Assembly (NCBI GenBank): GCA_944372715.1
Contig: CALVZZ010000024.1
Coordinates: forward strand, 1-9,078
Direction: 5' to 3'
DNA length: 9,078 nt
Origin: an uncultured Clostridia bacterium
GTDB taxonomy: Bacteria > Bacillota > Clostridia > Christensenellales > UBA1242
The notes below the pieces were generated by a model. It was not told the origin of the DNA. It searched no databases and saw only the letters and a list, made by a program, of their open reading frames with translations. Positions within the stretch are counted from its first letter, which is position 1. Each line of letters begins with the position of its first letter. A program made the position numbers and the translations under genes. Positions 1 to 6,061 of this stretch are shown here, one piece after another.

Positions 1-476
1 ATACCAAAATATTCATAGTCTATTGCAACAGGAATTTTGTACTTATTAATAAGAATCAAAATAAAATCTAACCACCAAAAAATAAACATAATAGCAGTTG
101 GTAAAAAGAAAAAAGTTTCATAAAACTCAGAATAATCAATATAATTTTCCAATAATATACAAACACTTGCAACTAATGTAACAAAAAGAGAAAATGCACC
201 CTTTAAATATCTTCCCAAATAAAAATTATGAATTCCTAAAAATCCTAAAAAACCACAAAGTAAAAGCGCTTTATATTTTTTTACATCAGGGGGCCATTTG
301 TCGACTTTTAAAACCTTTTCTTTTTCTCTTTTTACAACGGCAATTTTACCTGCTCTGTTTGTGACATAATTTAACTTTTCAAAAACAAGCCCACATTCAG
401 AACATTTTTTCTGATTTTTAAAATTCTTTTCCTTACACCTTGGACAAGTAATCATAAAAGAGTCTTTTCTTTTCAT
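1..476 (-). CDS. TM2-domain membrane protein with N-terminal zinc ribbon (partial, 3' end outside window)
   Basis: I translated this by hand; it is open at the left edge, leaving 158 codons plus two bases. Residues 11-28 hold two CxxC pairs (CPRC, CSEC), a rubredoxin-like zinc ribbon. A basic linker follows, then hydrophobic segments at about 70-82, 93-110 and 122-143. The motif GIHNFYLGRY (81-90), with a GFLGF run before it, is the TM2-domain signature (GxxGxHxFYLGR). TM2 proteins are small membrane proteins of mostly unknown biochemical role, and a zinc ribbon in front of TM2 is a common bacterial arrangement. The start is uncertain. ATG 476 sits at the predicted transcription start, which would make it leaderless. 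ATG 455 gives an N-terminus closer to the ribbon. Neither has a good Shine-Dalgarno site. The gene is divergent from the small gene at 558. Confidence 0.85.
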   Translation of the reverse strand, partial: MKRKDSFMITCPRCKEKNFKNQKKCSECGLVFEKLNYVTNRAGKIAVVKREKEKVLKVDKWPPDVKKYKALLLCGFLGFLGIHNFYLGRYLKGAFSLFVTLVASVCILLENYIDYSEFYETFFFLPTAIMFIFWWLDFILILINKYKIPVAIDYEYFG

Positions 477-482
477 ATTATG

Positions 483-511
483 AGAATAGTTGCAATTATA
501 ATTTTTGTCAA
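483..511 (-). promoter_or_regulatory. Probable sigma-A promoter for the TM2-domain gene
   Basis: On the minus strand, TTGACA (511..506) is followed by a 17-nt spacer and TATTCT (488..483). The -35 is perfect and the -10 matches 4/6. The expected start of transcription is about position 476, the A of the first ATG. Its -35 lies within the spacer of the divergent plus-strand promoter. Confidence 0.55.
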
Positions 512-518
512 GTATACA
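490..518 (+). promoter_or_regulatory. Candidate promoter for the small Cys-rich gene
   Basis: TTGCAA (490-495), a 17-nt spacer and TATACA (513-518), each matching the consensus at 4/6 positions. Transcription would start near 525, giving a leader of about 33 nt before the Shine-Dalgarno site and ATG 558. It is interlocked with the minus-strand promoter at 483-511, so the two could compete for polymerase. Confidence 0.4.
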
Positions 519-557
519 CAAATAATTTTTTTTGCGTAGTATGAAATGGAGGATAAT

Positions 558-809
558 ATGAATTACGAATATTATAACCCATTTACATCTCCAAGAAGAA
601 ATTGCTGTGGTAATAACCCCAATTTTTTACCTTGCAATCAATTTCCACATAACAATTTTCCTAATAACATAGGTTGCAATCCTTGTGATAATCAATTTTT
701 ATGCGATAATCAACAGCCAATTTTTTGCAACAGACCAAATTCCTGTAACAACAATTTTATTTGGTTATTAAGTGGAATTATGATTGGAAAACTTTTAGAC
801 GATTGCTAA
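558..809 (+). CDS. Small cysteine- and asparagine-rich protein, function unknown
   Basis: An 83-aa protein. The start at 558 is chosen because GGAGG (548-552) sits 5 nt upstream; the in-frame ATG at 546 has that site inside its own coding sequence. The protein has 9 Cys and about 19 Asn, scattered as short Cys-containing clusters separated by Asn/Pro/Phe/Gln, so it looks low in complexity and possibly metal-binding or disulfide cross-linked. The C-terminus (about 68-80, FIWLLSGIMIGKL) is a short hydrophobic stretch before DDC, perhaps a membrane or assembly segment. I do not recognise the family. Composition resembles small coat or envelope proteins of Bacillota, but that is only a compositional impression. 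It is a single-gene unit with its own promoter and terminator. Confidence 0.75.
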   Translation: MNYEYYNPFTSPRRNCCGNNPNFLPCNQFPHNNFPNNIGCNPCDNQFLCDNQQPIFCNRPNSCNNNFIWLLSGIMIGKLLDDC

Positions 810-818
810 TTTTTGGAG

Positions 819-850
819 AAAAAATCTCACAAGTTTTTGTGAGATTTTTT
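819..850. terminator. Bidirectional hairpin terminator between convergent genes
   Basis: Perfect 14-bp stem: left arm 819-832 (AAAAAATCTCACAA), loop GTTT (833-836), right arm 837-850. T-rich sequence continues past 850 on the plus strand. The arms begin in A-runs and end in T-runs, so it can act both ways, for the gene ending at 809 and for the minus operon ending at 849. Its right arm overlaps the stop codon of the minus gene by two bases. Confidence 0.85.
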
Positions 851-1328
851 ATATTTTTTTATCAAATATATTTGACATCATTAATGTTTTTATATCTGGT
901 GGCAAATTTCTTATTTGTTCACTTAAAGTTTCACCCGGCATAACCATATTGGAAAGTTGTGGGAAGTGTAAAAACTCATCTAAATCATCTTCATCTTCAA
1001 TTTCTTCCCTGTCCCAAGATGGAATATATTTTCCATTCTGTTTTTCAATTGTACTTTCAACTTCTGTTTCCTGTGCTTCTTCTAGCTTATCAACCAAAAC
1101 AGGTTCTTCTGCACCTTTTTCTTCTTCAACAACATCTGCATCTTTTACAATTGGTCTAAATTCAGGTTCTTTATTGCCAATGATAAGCTTTTCACTATTT
1201 TTTTCAGGTTTAACTTTTTCTTTTTTTACTTTAACTTTATCTTTTTTAAATCCTTTGAAAAATTTAAATATATAAGCTAATAACAAAGCAACAAGCAAAC
1301 CTAAAATTACATATAAAAGAATTATCAT
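849..1328 (-). CDS. Single-pass membrane protein with charged linker, third gene of the nfeD-floA operon
   Basis: A 159-aa protein that I do not recognise by family. A hydrophobic N-terminal helix (about 2-22) is followed by a Lys-rich stretch (22-43), so the positive-inside rule puts the rest in the cytoplasm. Next come a long acidic, probably disordered linker (62-117, with EDEDDLDE near 111-118) and a less charged C-terminal segment (118-159) containing NLPPDIKTLMMSNIF, which looks like a short folded or binding motif. Its ATG overlaps the floA stop (ATGA, 1328..1325), so translation is probably coupled; a G-run (1345..1341) lies 11-12 nt upstream. The position is like that of yqfB after floA in Bacillus subtilis, but I see no sequence basis for calling it YqfB. 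A role with FloA in membrane domains is inferred from operon position only. Confidence 0.85.
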   Translation of the reverse strand: MIILLYVILGLLVALLLAYIFKFFKGFKKDKVKVKKEKVKPEKNSEKLIIGNKEPEFRPIVKDADVVEEEKGAEEPVLVDKLEEAQETEVESTIEKQNGKYIPSWDREEIEDEDDLDEFLHFPQLSNMVMPGETLSEQIRNLPPDIKTLMMSNIFDKKI

Positions 1329-2341
1329 TCGTCTAATAATCCCCCACTTGGTTTTTTGTTTTTAGTATCCTTTCCAGCAATAGAGTTTCTCATTGCAGTA
1401 TCAGAATTTAAGTTTTGTAATTTATAATAGTCCATAACACCAAACTTGCCTTCTTTAATTGCTGTTGCCATTGCCTTAGGAACCTCTGCCTCGGCAGATA
1501 AAACCAATGCTTTCATCTCTTGAGTTTTAGCTCTCATTTCCATTTCATTTGCAGCAGCCATAGCTCTACGCTCTTCTGCTTTTGCCTGAGCAACAATTTT
1601 GTCTGCTTCAGCTTGATCAGACATAAGTTGAGCACCAATATTTTTGCCAATATCAATATCTGCAATATCAATGGAAAGAATTTCATAAGCTGTTCCTGAA
1701 TCTAAACCTTTTGATAATACAGTTTTAGAAATCAAATCTGGATTTTCAAGTACGACATAATGAGTTTCTGCCGAACCTACTGTTGTTACAATACCTTCAC
1801 CAACACGAGCTATTATTGTTTCTTCTCCAGCACCACCAACAAGTTTTTGAATGTTAGCTCTAACTGTAATTCTTGTTTTTACTTTAAGTTCAATACCATT
1901 TTTAGCAATAGCAGAAATCCAATCTGTTTCAATAACTTTTGGAGTAACGCTTTGCTTTACAGCAACGCCAACATCACGACCAGCAAGATCAATTGCTTTC
2001 GCAGCTTCAATATCAAGAACAATTTTAGCACTATGAGCAGATATTAAAGCATTAATAACTTTTTGAACATCTCCCCCTGCCATTTGATGAGTTTCTAAAT
2101 CCACAATTTCTATTTTAATTCCAGCTTTTCTTGCCTGTATGTAAGCATCAACAATTTCGTGAACCTTTAACCTTCTAACTTTCATACCAATCAATCTAAG
2201 CATAGAAACGTGAGCACCTGAAACAAGAGCAATAAACCAAGTTTTAATTGGAAGCAAACATACAATCACAACAAGCAAAAGTGCAAATACACCAATTAAA
2301 ACATACCATACAACATTACTAACAAACAATAAATTCATCAT
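1325..2341 (-). CDS. floA: Flotillin-like protein FloA (SPFH domain, UPF0365 family)
   Basis: A 338-aa protein, close to the roughly 330 aa of Bacillus FloA. A hydrophobic helix (about 9-31) and a second short hydrophobic stretch (35-47) anchor it to the inner face of the membrane. The SPFH region spans roughly 50-235 and includes the family sequence KVKTRITVRANIQKLVGG (153-170) and GLDSGTAYEILSIDIADIDIG (212-232). An Ala/Glu-rich coiled coil (about 240-292) is typical of flotillins. FloA forms oligomeric foci in functional membrane microdomains and affects membrane fluidity and protein complex assembly. The start at 2341 has AAGGAG (2354..2349) 7 nt upstream; a second ATG follows at once (2338). 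The ATG overlaps the nfeD stop (TAATG), and the stop overlaps the next ATG (ATGA), so all three genes should be co-translated. Confidence 0.96.
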   Translation of the reverse strand: MMNLLFVSNVVWYVLIGVFALLLVVIVCLLPIKTWFIALVSGAHVSMLRLIGMKVRRLKVHEIVDAYIQARKAGIKIEIVDLETHQMAGGDVQKVINALISAHSAKIVLDIEAAKAIDLAGRDVGVAVKQSVTPKVIETDWISAIAKNGIELKVKTRITVRANIQKLVGGAGEETIIARVGEGIVTTVGSAETHYVVLENPDLISKTVLSKGLDSGTAYEILSIDIADIDIGKNIGAQLMSDQAEADKIVAQAKAEERRAMAAANEMEMRAKTQEMKALVLSAEAEVPKAMATAIKEGKFGVMDYYKLQNLNSDTAMRNSIAGKDTKNKKPSGGLLDE

Positions 2342-2868
2342 TATAAGTCTCCTTCAAATTTTTCCACATAGAGAATATTGTCTTTAATTTTTACAACTCT
2401 AACAACACTATTTTTTTCAATTATATTTCCTGTTGAAAGAGCATCCATAATTCTACCTTCAATCTTAATTTTACCAACAGGTCTACATTCATCAACAACA
2501 ACTCCACGCTTACCAATTAGCTTTACAAAATGTTTATCAACGCCATAATCATAAGGAACAGCAGGTTTGTTTTCTACAAGTGGAGTTGACCCTAAAACAC
2601 CGTGTTTTGCTGAAAAAACGAAAATTAAGAATAGCAAAACTGTAGCAAAAGTCATTATTAACACCAAAAAGAATACTTGCCAAGGTGAGCCTGACAAAAC
2701 AGCGTGCACAATTATTCCAGCAACTTCACATACAATGCCTAAAATTCCAAAAACACCAAATCCTGGAACAACACCTTCAATAATGCAAAAAACAATACCT
2801 AAAACAAGAAGAACAATAACAACCCAATACATTTCTGTAAAAATTTTTGTAAATTCTTCTAAAACCAT
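2341..2868 (-). CDS. Short-form NfeD family membrane protein
   Basis: A 175-aa protein with three predicted transmembrane helices (about 13-33, 35-58, 63-86) and a C-terminal OB-fold domain (about 115-172). The OB-fold carries the family pattern GKRGVVVDECRPVGKIKIEG and a matching V.VVKI...LYVEK end. It lacks the N-terminal ClpP-like serine protease domain of long NfeD proteins such as Bacillus YqeZ, so it is the truncated type that pairs with SPFH proteins. NfeD proteins are genetically and physically linked to flotillin/stomatin partners, and here nfeD is directly upstream of and overlapping floA. The start at 2868 has AGGAGG (2878..2873) 4 nt upstream. It is the first gene of its operon. 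Confidence 0.92.
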   Translation of the reverse strand: MVLEEFTKIFTEMYWVVIVLLVLGIVFCIIEGVVPGFGVFGILGIVCEVAGIIVHAVLSGSPWQVFFLVLIMTFATVLLFLIFVFSAKHGVLGSTPLVENKPAVPYDYGVDKHFVKLIGKRGVVVDECRPVGKIKIEGRIMDALSTGNIIEKNSVVRVVKIKDNILYVEKFEGDL

Positions 2869-2888
2869 ATCCCCTCCTAATCGACAAA

Positions 2889-2894
2889 ATTATA
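2889..2894 (-). promoter_or_regulatory. Extended -10 promoter of the nfeD-floA operon
   Basis: On the minus strand a perfect TATAAT (2894..2889) is preceded by TGT, giving an extended -10 (TGnTATAAT). The -35 region is T-rich with no good match, which an extended -10 tolerates. The start of transcription would be near 2882, leaving a short leader that carries the AGGAGG site. Confidence 0.6.
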
Positions 2895-2935
2895 ACATAC
2901 ATTTTTAAAAAAGAAAAGAGTGTTTTAAAAATTAA

Positions 2936-2969
2936 ATAAAAAAGAGTAAGTTAATCTAACTTTACTCTT
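2936..2969 (-). terminator. Terminator of the U32-family gene, starting inside its last codons
   Basis: On the minus strand AAGAGTAAAGTTA (2969..2957) pairs with TAACTTACTCTT (2953..2942), with one bulged A and loop GAT. A T-run follows from 2943 downwards. The stop codon (2953..2951) lies in the descending arm, so the hairpin encodes the last residues of the protein. Confidence 0.75.
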
Positions 2970-4132
2970 AAAATATCTCCTTCCTTTAAAGAGAATGGAG
3001 TTTTTATCAATAATTGTTCCTGAACTTTTTTTGCGTCTTGTACATCTTCCCCAATCATATTTTTAATTTCTGTAACAGTAAATGTTTTATTAAAGTTGTC
3101 ATCTGGCGATAATATTTCTAAAATGTCACCCATTTTAAATCTATTACGCTGTTCAACTTTCACCCAACCATCTTTTTCATTTTCAACAACAATTGCAACA
3201 AATTCATAAGTTTGTACAGGACTTGAAGATTCATAACACTCTTTGTTATTTTCTCCAAAATAAAATCCTGTGGTAAACCTTCTATGACTTGTTTTTTCTA
3301 GTTCTGAAACATCTATCTTTTGACCTAAAAGTGCTCTTTTATAAGCATTGACAACACAAGCAACATAGTATTCAGATTTCATTCTTCCTTCAATTTTAAA
3401 AGAACATATACCTGCATTTTCTAACTCTTTTAAATGTTCAAGTAAGCATAAATCTTTACTGTTAAGTATATAAGTTCCCTTTTCATCTTCTTCTATTGGG
3501 AATTGTTCGCCTTGCCTAGATTTCTCTGTAATAGTGTACTCCCATCTGCAAGCTTGAACGCAAGCTCCACGATTACTATCTCGTCCTGTAAAATAATTTG
3601 AAAGAAGACATCTTCCAGAATAACAAATGCACATAGCACCGTGAATAAAAGATTCAAGTTCAACATTAGGCACAGCCTTTTTTATGCTTTTAATTTCTTC
3701 AATACTGAGTTCTCTTGCAAGAACAATTCTTTTAACACCCAAATCAGCAAAAAATTTTGCCGAATAACTATTTGTTACATTTGCCTGAGTACTTATATGA
3801 ATATCCAAATTAGGTGCAACTTCTCGAATTAACTTTACTATTCCCACATCTGCAACAATGACTGCATCAACTCCAACATTATATAAGTATAGTATATAAT
3901 CTTTCAAACCCACAAAATCACTTTCGTGAGCTAAAATATTCACCGTTATGTAAACTTTTTTATTTAATGAATGTGCATATTTTACTGCTTTTTCAATTTC
4001 ATCGTCTTCAAAATTTCCAGCAAAAGCTCTAAGTCCATATTTTTTCCCAGCAAAATAAACAGCATCTGCTCCGAACTTAAATGCCGTTTTCAATTTTAAA
4101 AATGTTCCTGCTGGTGCTAATAATTCTACCAT
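2951..4132 (-). CDS. U32 peptidase family protein, TrhP/YrrO-type tRNA hydroxylation enzyme candidate
   Basis: A 393-aa protein. It opens with VELLAPAGT (2-10), and the U32 signature ELESFIHGAMCICYSGRC spans 158-175. Cys168 and Cys175 with Cys191 and Cys195 fit the cluster of conserved Cys thought to bind an iron-sulfur centre in U32 RNA-modifying enzymes. A C-terminal beta-rich U32 domain spans about 305-392. Family members were first called collagenase-like peptidases. TrhP (E. coli YegQ, Bacillus YrrN/YrrO) makes 5-hydroxyuridine at tRNA U34 using prephenate, and RlhA acts on 23S rRNA. Length and architecture fit the longer YrrO-like form, but the substrate cannot be fixed from sequence. 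There is no Shine-Dalgarno site. An in-frame TGA lies just upstream, so ATG 4132 is the first possible ATG, and the promoter predicts a leaderless mRNA. Confidence 0.92.
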   Translation of the reverse strand: MVELLAPAGTFLKLKTAFKFGADAVYFAGKKYGLRAFAGNFEDDEIEKAVKYAHSLNKKVYITVNILAHESDFVGLKDYILYLYNVGVDAVIVADVGIVKLIREVAPNLDIHISTQANVTNSYSAKFFADLGVKRIVLARELSIEEIKSIKKAVPNVELESFIHGAMCICYSGRCLLSNYFTGRDSNRGACVQACRWEYTITEKSRQGEQFPIEEDEKGTYILNSKDLCLLEHLKELENAGICSFKIEGRMKSEYYVACVVNAYKRALLGQKIDVSELEKTSHRRFTTGFYFGENNKECYESSSPVQTYEFVAIVVENEKDGWVKVEQRNRFKMGDILEILSPDDNFNKTFTVTEIKNMIGEDVQDAKKVQEQLLIKTPFSLKEGDILRVKLD

Positions 4133-4138
4133 ATTTTT

Positions 4139-4166
4139 ATTATATCACATAATTTATATTTGTCAA
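4139..4166 (-). promoter_or_regulatory. Near-consensus sigma-A promoter of the U32-family gene
   Basis: On the minus strand: perfect TTGACA (4166..4161), a 16-nt spacer (4160..4145) ending in TGA, giving an extended -10, and perfect TATAAT (4144..4139). Only six bases (AAAAAT) separate it from ATG 4132, so the expected +1 is the A of the start codon. Confidence 0.85.
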
Positions 4167-4285
4167 ATTACATTTTCTATGAAAAATAATGTTGATTAAT
4201 AAAAATAAGGAAAAATTTGTAAAAAAATAATTAAAAATAATTTATTTTTATTTTTTTTAAATTAAAAAAAGATTAACATTACATT
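4167..4285. other. AT-only-like spacer downstream of the secreted-protein gene
   Basis: About 120 bases of almost pure A/T, with runs of A and T and several short AT-only palindromes (for example around 4232-4250). The 3' end of the minus transcript from 4286 must lie here or run on into the U32 gene. I find no GC-containing hairpin followed by a T-run, no open reading frame and no ordered repeat. Confidence 0.5.
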
Positions 4286-4885
4286 TTATAAATTTAATGA
4301 ATTAATTTCATTTCTTCTATTGTAAGCTTCTTGAACAGCAGCTTGATGGCTTTCATCAACCCTTTTTGTTCCGTGTGTCTTACTGTTTAAAAAATGAATA
4401 CAAGTATGTCCACCTTGCCCATTATCAATCAAAGCATAACCGTGTGGCATACCATTTATTGATCCAGCAACAAATATTCCATTAATTTCTACCCAAACAG
4501 GTCTTCGAACCCAACTCCATTCATAATTATAAAGGCTATGAAAGATGTCCACATTTTTTGCATCTATTGGTTCTACATCTGCGTGATTATATCCCCCTGT
4601 TCTTTTTACATAATATTGTTTTTTTGTGTTTACATCTATTACTCTAACAGTAACATATTTTTCAAAAAATGTATCCATAACATCAAACCAATCTAAATTG
4701 ACAACCTTAATATTAGAAGAACCTAATGCAGGAAAATCTTCATCTTCATTTTTATCATTAATATCCTGATTTTGTCCAACAGTTAATGTTGCAGAACTAG
4801 AAAAAAATGGATAAGGAAAAGCACTTGCCCAAAAATTAGCAAGAAAAAATGATACTATTAAAAAAAGTGTGAAATACTTATTCAT
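4286..4885 (-). CDS. Secreted protein with conserved NHAD...GMPHG...CIHF domain, function unknown
   Basis: A 199-aa protein. A signal peptide is clear: MNK, a hydrophobic core (4-19) and ASA at 20-22, predicting cleavage before Phe23. After a low-complexity acidic spacer (about 33-52) comes one domain (about 75-190) with GYNHADVEP (98-106), GSINGMPHG (141-149), GHTCIHF (159-165) and NSKTHG (167-172). From memory this domain recurs at the C-terminus of extracellular Bacillota proteins, often after cell-wall-binding repeats; here it stands alone. The His149/His160/Cys162/His171 set recalls the His...Cys layout of L,D-transpeptidases, but the YkuD consensus is not present, so activity is inference. 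The start is set by the signal peptide. There is no clear Shine-Dalgarno site, and the ATG lies in a hairpin. It follows tmk by 51 nt on the same strand. Confidence 0.85.
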   Translation of the reverse strand: MNKYFTLFLIVSFFLANFWASAFPYPFFSSSATLTVGQNQDINDKNEDEDFPALGSSNIKVVNLDWFDVMDTFFEKYVTVRVIDVNTKKQYYVKRTGGYNHADVEPIDAKNVDIFHSLYNYEWSWVRRPVWVEINGIFVAGSINGMPHGYALIDNGQGGHTCIHFLNSKTHGTKRVDESHQAAVQEAYNRRNEINSLNL

Positions 4886-4894
4886 TTCACACTT
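4860..4894 (-). terminator. Hairpin plus U-tract over the start codon of the secreted-protein gene
   Basis: On the minus strand AAGTGTGAAAT (4894..4884) pairs perfectly with ATTTCACACTT (4875..4865) across an 8-nt loop, and a run of T down to 4860 follows. It has the form of an intrinsic terminator for tmk read-through. The ATG at 4885..4883 and the first codons of the secreted protein lie inside it, so it may also act as an attenuator or a start-codon sequestering element. Confidence 0.6.
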
Positions 4895-4936
4895 ATTTTG
4901 TCTAATTTATTAAAAATTAATCAAAAAAGATAAATA

Positions 4937-5602
4937 TTATTTTAATTTATTATAAATAATCTCGTGTATCTCATCAATTGTTTTTAAATCTCCAAATTCA
5001 TTTATACAATCAATTTTATCCCAATCATATTTTTCACATATCCACTTTGCAGTGTTGTAAGCATTTATTATATGACTATCATCAGCTTCGTGAATATCTT
5101 TTTTCTCTCCGTTTTTATTAATTCCTCTTTGCTCTCTTAATCTCTTACTTATTTCAGGAGGAACATTTAAAAAGAAAATTTTATCTGGTTTTGGAAGTTT
5201 TAATAACTCAAATTCAAATTCGTTTAACCAATTTATATATTTTATTCTTTCTTCTTCATTTTTAATTTTACAAGCCTGATGTATCATATTAGATTGTACA
5301 TATCTGTCTAAAACCAAAACACCACCATTCTTATAAAACTCTTCAAAATTTTTCATAGTACAAAATCTATCTACCCCAAACAACACAGAAGCTTGATAGG
5401 CATCTATATCATTTGCATTTTCACCTAATGCACCAGACAAGTAAAGTTTAACAGGTCCCGATGATGAACTTTCATAATTAGGAAAACTTTGCATAATAAC
5501 ATTTACACCTTCCGAAATCAATCTTTCGTACAATCTTTTGCTTTGCATTTGTTTACCTGAACCATCAGTTCCTTCAATAACAATAATTTTACCTTTGCTC
5601 AT
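4937..5602 (-). CDS. tmk: Thymidylate kinase (dTMP kinase)
   Basis: A 221-aa cytosolic enzyme that phosphorylates dTMP to dTDP with ATP in dTTP synthesis. The P-loop is EGTDGSGKQMQ (10-20), with Gln where many P-loops have Ser/Thr; GTDGSGKQ-type loops are, from memory, usual in clostridial Tmk. The DRY motif follows at 99-101 in LDRYVQSNMIHQ, matching the DR(Y/F)xxSxxAYQ region that binds the nucleotide. A LID region with Arg159 and KKDIHEADDSHI (167-178) follows. Length is about normal for the family (200-220). The start at 5602 has GAGGAG about 5 nt upstream. Upstream lies a 150-nt intergenic region shared with the divergent gene at 5753; I cannot choose one clear minus-strand promoter there. 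Confidence 0.95.
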   Translation of the reverse strand: MSKGKIIVIEGTDGSGKQMQSKRLYERLISEGVNVIMQSFPNYESSSSGPVKLYLSGALGENANDIDAYQASVLFGVDRFCTMKNFEEFYKNGGVLVLDRYVQSNMIHQACKIKNEEERIKYINWLNEFEFELLKLPKPDKIFFLNVPPEISKRLREQRGINKNGEKKDIHEADDSHIINAYNTAKWICEKYDWDKIDCINEFGDLKTIDEIHEIIYNKLK

Positions 5603-5752
5603 AAAAACTCCTCATAGTTAAGGTTATCACAATAATAAAAGATTATCAACAAAACATTAGAACTTTTTTGTCAAAAAAAGCCATATCCCTACAATTTTCT
5701 TTTTTGATAATTTTTTTTGATAAGATATACTTTTAATATCAAGGAGGAACAT
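5603..5752. other. Divergent intergenic region between tmk and the 102-aa gene
   Basis: It carries a good plus-strand promoter (described separately). For tmk, the weak options are TTGTTG with an 18-nt spacer to an extended-type GATAAC, or TTGATA with a 17-nt spacer to TAACCT. A perfect TTGACA (5674..5669) has no -10 at a normal distance. TTTTTTGATAA occurs twice on the plus strand (5700-5710 and 5713-5723). No open reading frame is seen. Confidence 0.4.
5704..5731 (+). promoter_or_regulatory. Promoter of the 102-aa protein gene
   Basis: TTGATA (5704-5709), a 16-nt spacer and TATACT (5726-5731), each 5/6 to consensus. The start of transcription is expected near 5738, only about 15 nt before the ATG, with the AAGGAGG site (5741-5747) in between. 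Confidence 0.7.
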
Positions 5753-6061
5753 ATGAAAAACAAAAACGACTTATTAAAAATGTTAGTTTTGCAAGCAAAA
5801 TGCAGATTAAGAGGTGAAAATGCTCCAAGAAAAGAAAATGTAAAATTAATTTCTAAAACAGAAGATGATGCTTTATACGAAAAAGTTATAACGCTTTTAA
5901 ATGAAGATGAAGAAGTTTTAAATCCAATTGCACGACTAATGGATATGACAACTTATAAAAAATTAGATAATATTGGTAAAGAGAGATATTTTTTTAATCT
6001 TGTGAACAAATACAAGGATTTAAAAGAAAGATATATTAAAGAACAAAAAAAAATTTGCTAA
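5753..6061 (+). CDS. Small basic, mostly helical protein, function unknown
   Basis: A 102-aa protein with no recognised family. The start at 5753 is chosen because AAGGAGG (5741-5747) lies 5 nt upstream; an in-frame ATG at 5717 lies before the promoter's -10 and is not used. The sequence is rich in Lys, Glu and Leu, predicted mainly alpha-helical, with no signal peptide or membrane segment. The C-terminal half (about 41-95) contains NPIARLMDM and ERYFFNLVNKYKDLKERY. It has only two Cys (17 and 102). It is a lone plus-strand gene between minus-strand core genes with its own promoter and terminator. The last codons and stop are part of the terminator stem. It is likely a cytosolic protein; no function can be assigned. 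Confidence 0.8.
   Translation: MKNKNDLLKMLVLQAKCRLRGENAPRKENVKLISKTEDDALYEKVITLLNEDEEVLNPIARLMDMTTYKKLDNIGKERYFFNLVNKYKDLKERYIKEQKKIC

Noticed and set aside
546..557. Longer start (ATG 546) for the Cys-rich gene
   Set aside because: The GGAGG site at 548-552 is inside this extension and is ideally spaced for ATG 558.
949..1275. Ser-rich plus-strand reading frame opposite the 159-aa gene
   Set aside because: It is the complement of Lys/Glu-rich codons, has no ribosome site, and lies under a well-supported operon gene.
4200..4270. AT-rich tract as a possible origin or attachment site
   Set aside because: Only short A/T-only palindromes are present, with no DnaA-box-like sites, ordered iterons or flanking repeats.
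5700..5723. Direct repeat of TTTTTTGATAA as an operator
   Set aside because: Two low-complexity copies around the -35 and spacer are easily expected in this composition; the first provides the -35 itself.
5717..5752. Longer start for the 102-aa gene
   Set aside because: The extension overlaps the -10 element at 5726-5731 and its spacer; AAGGAGG at 5741-5747 fits ATG 5753.
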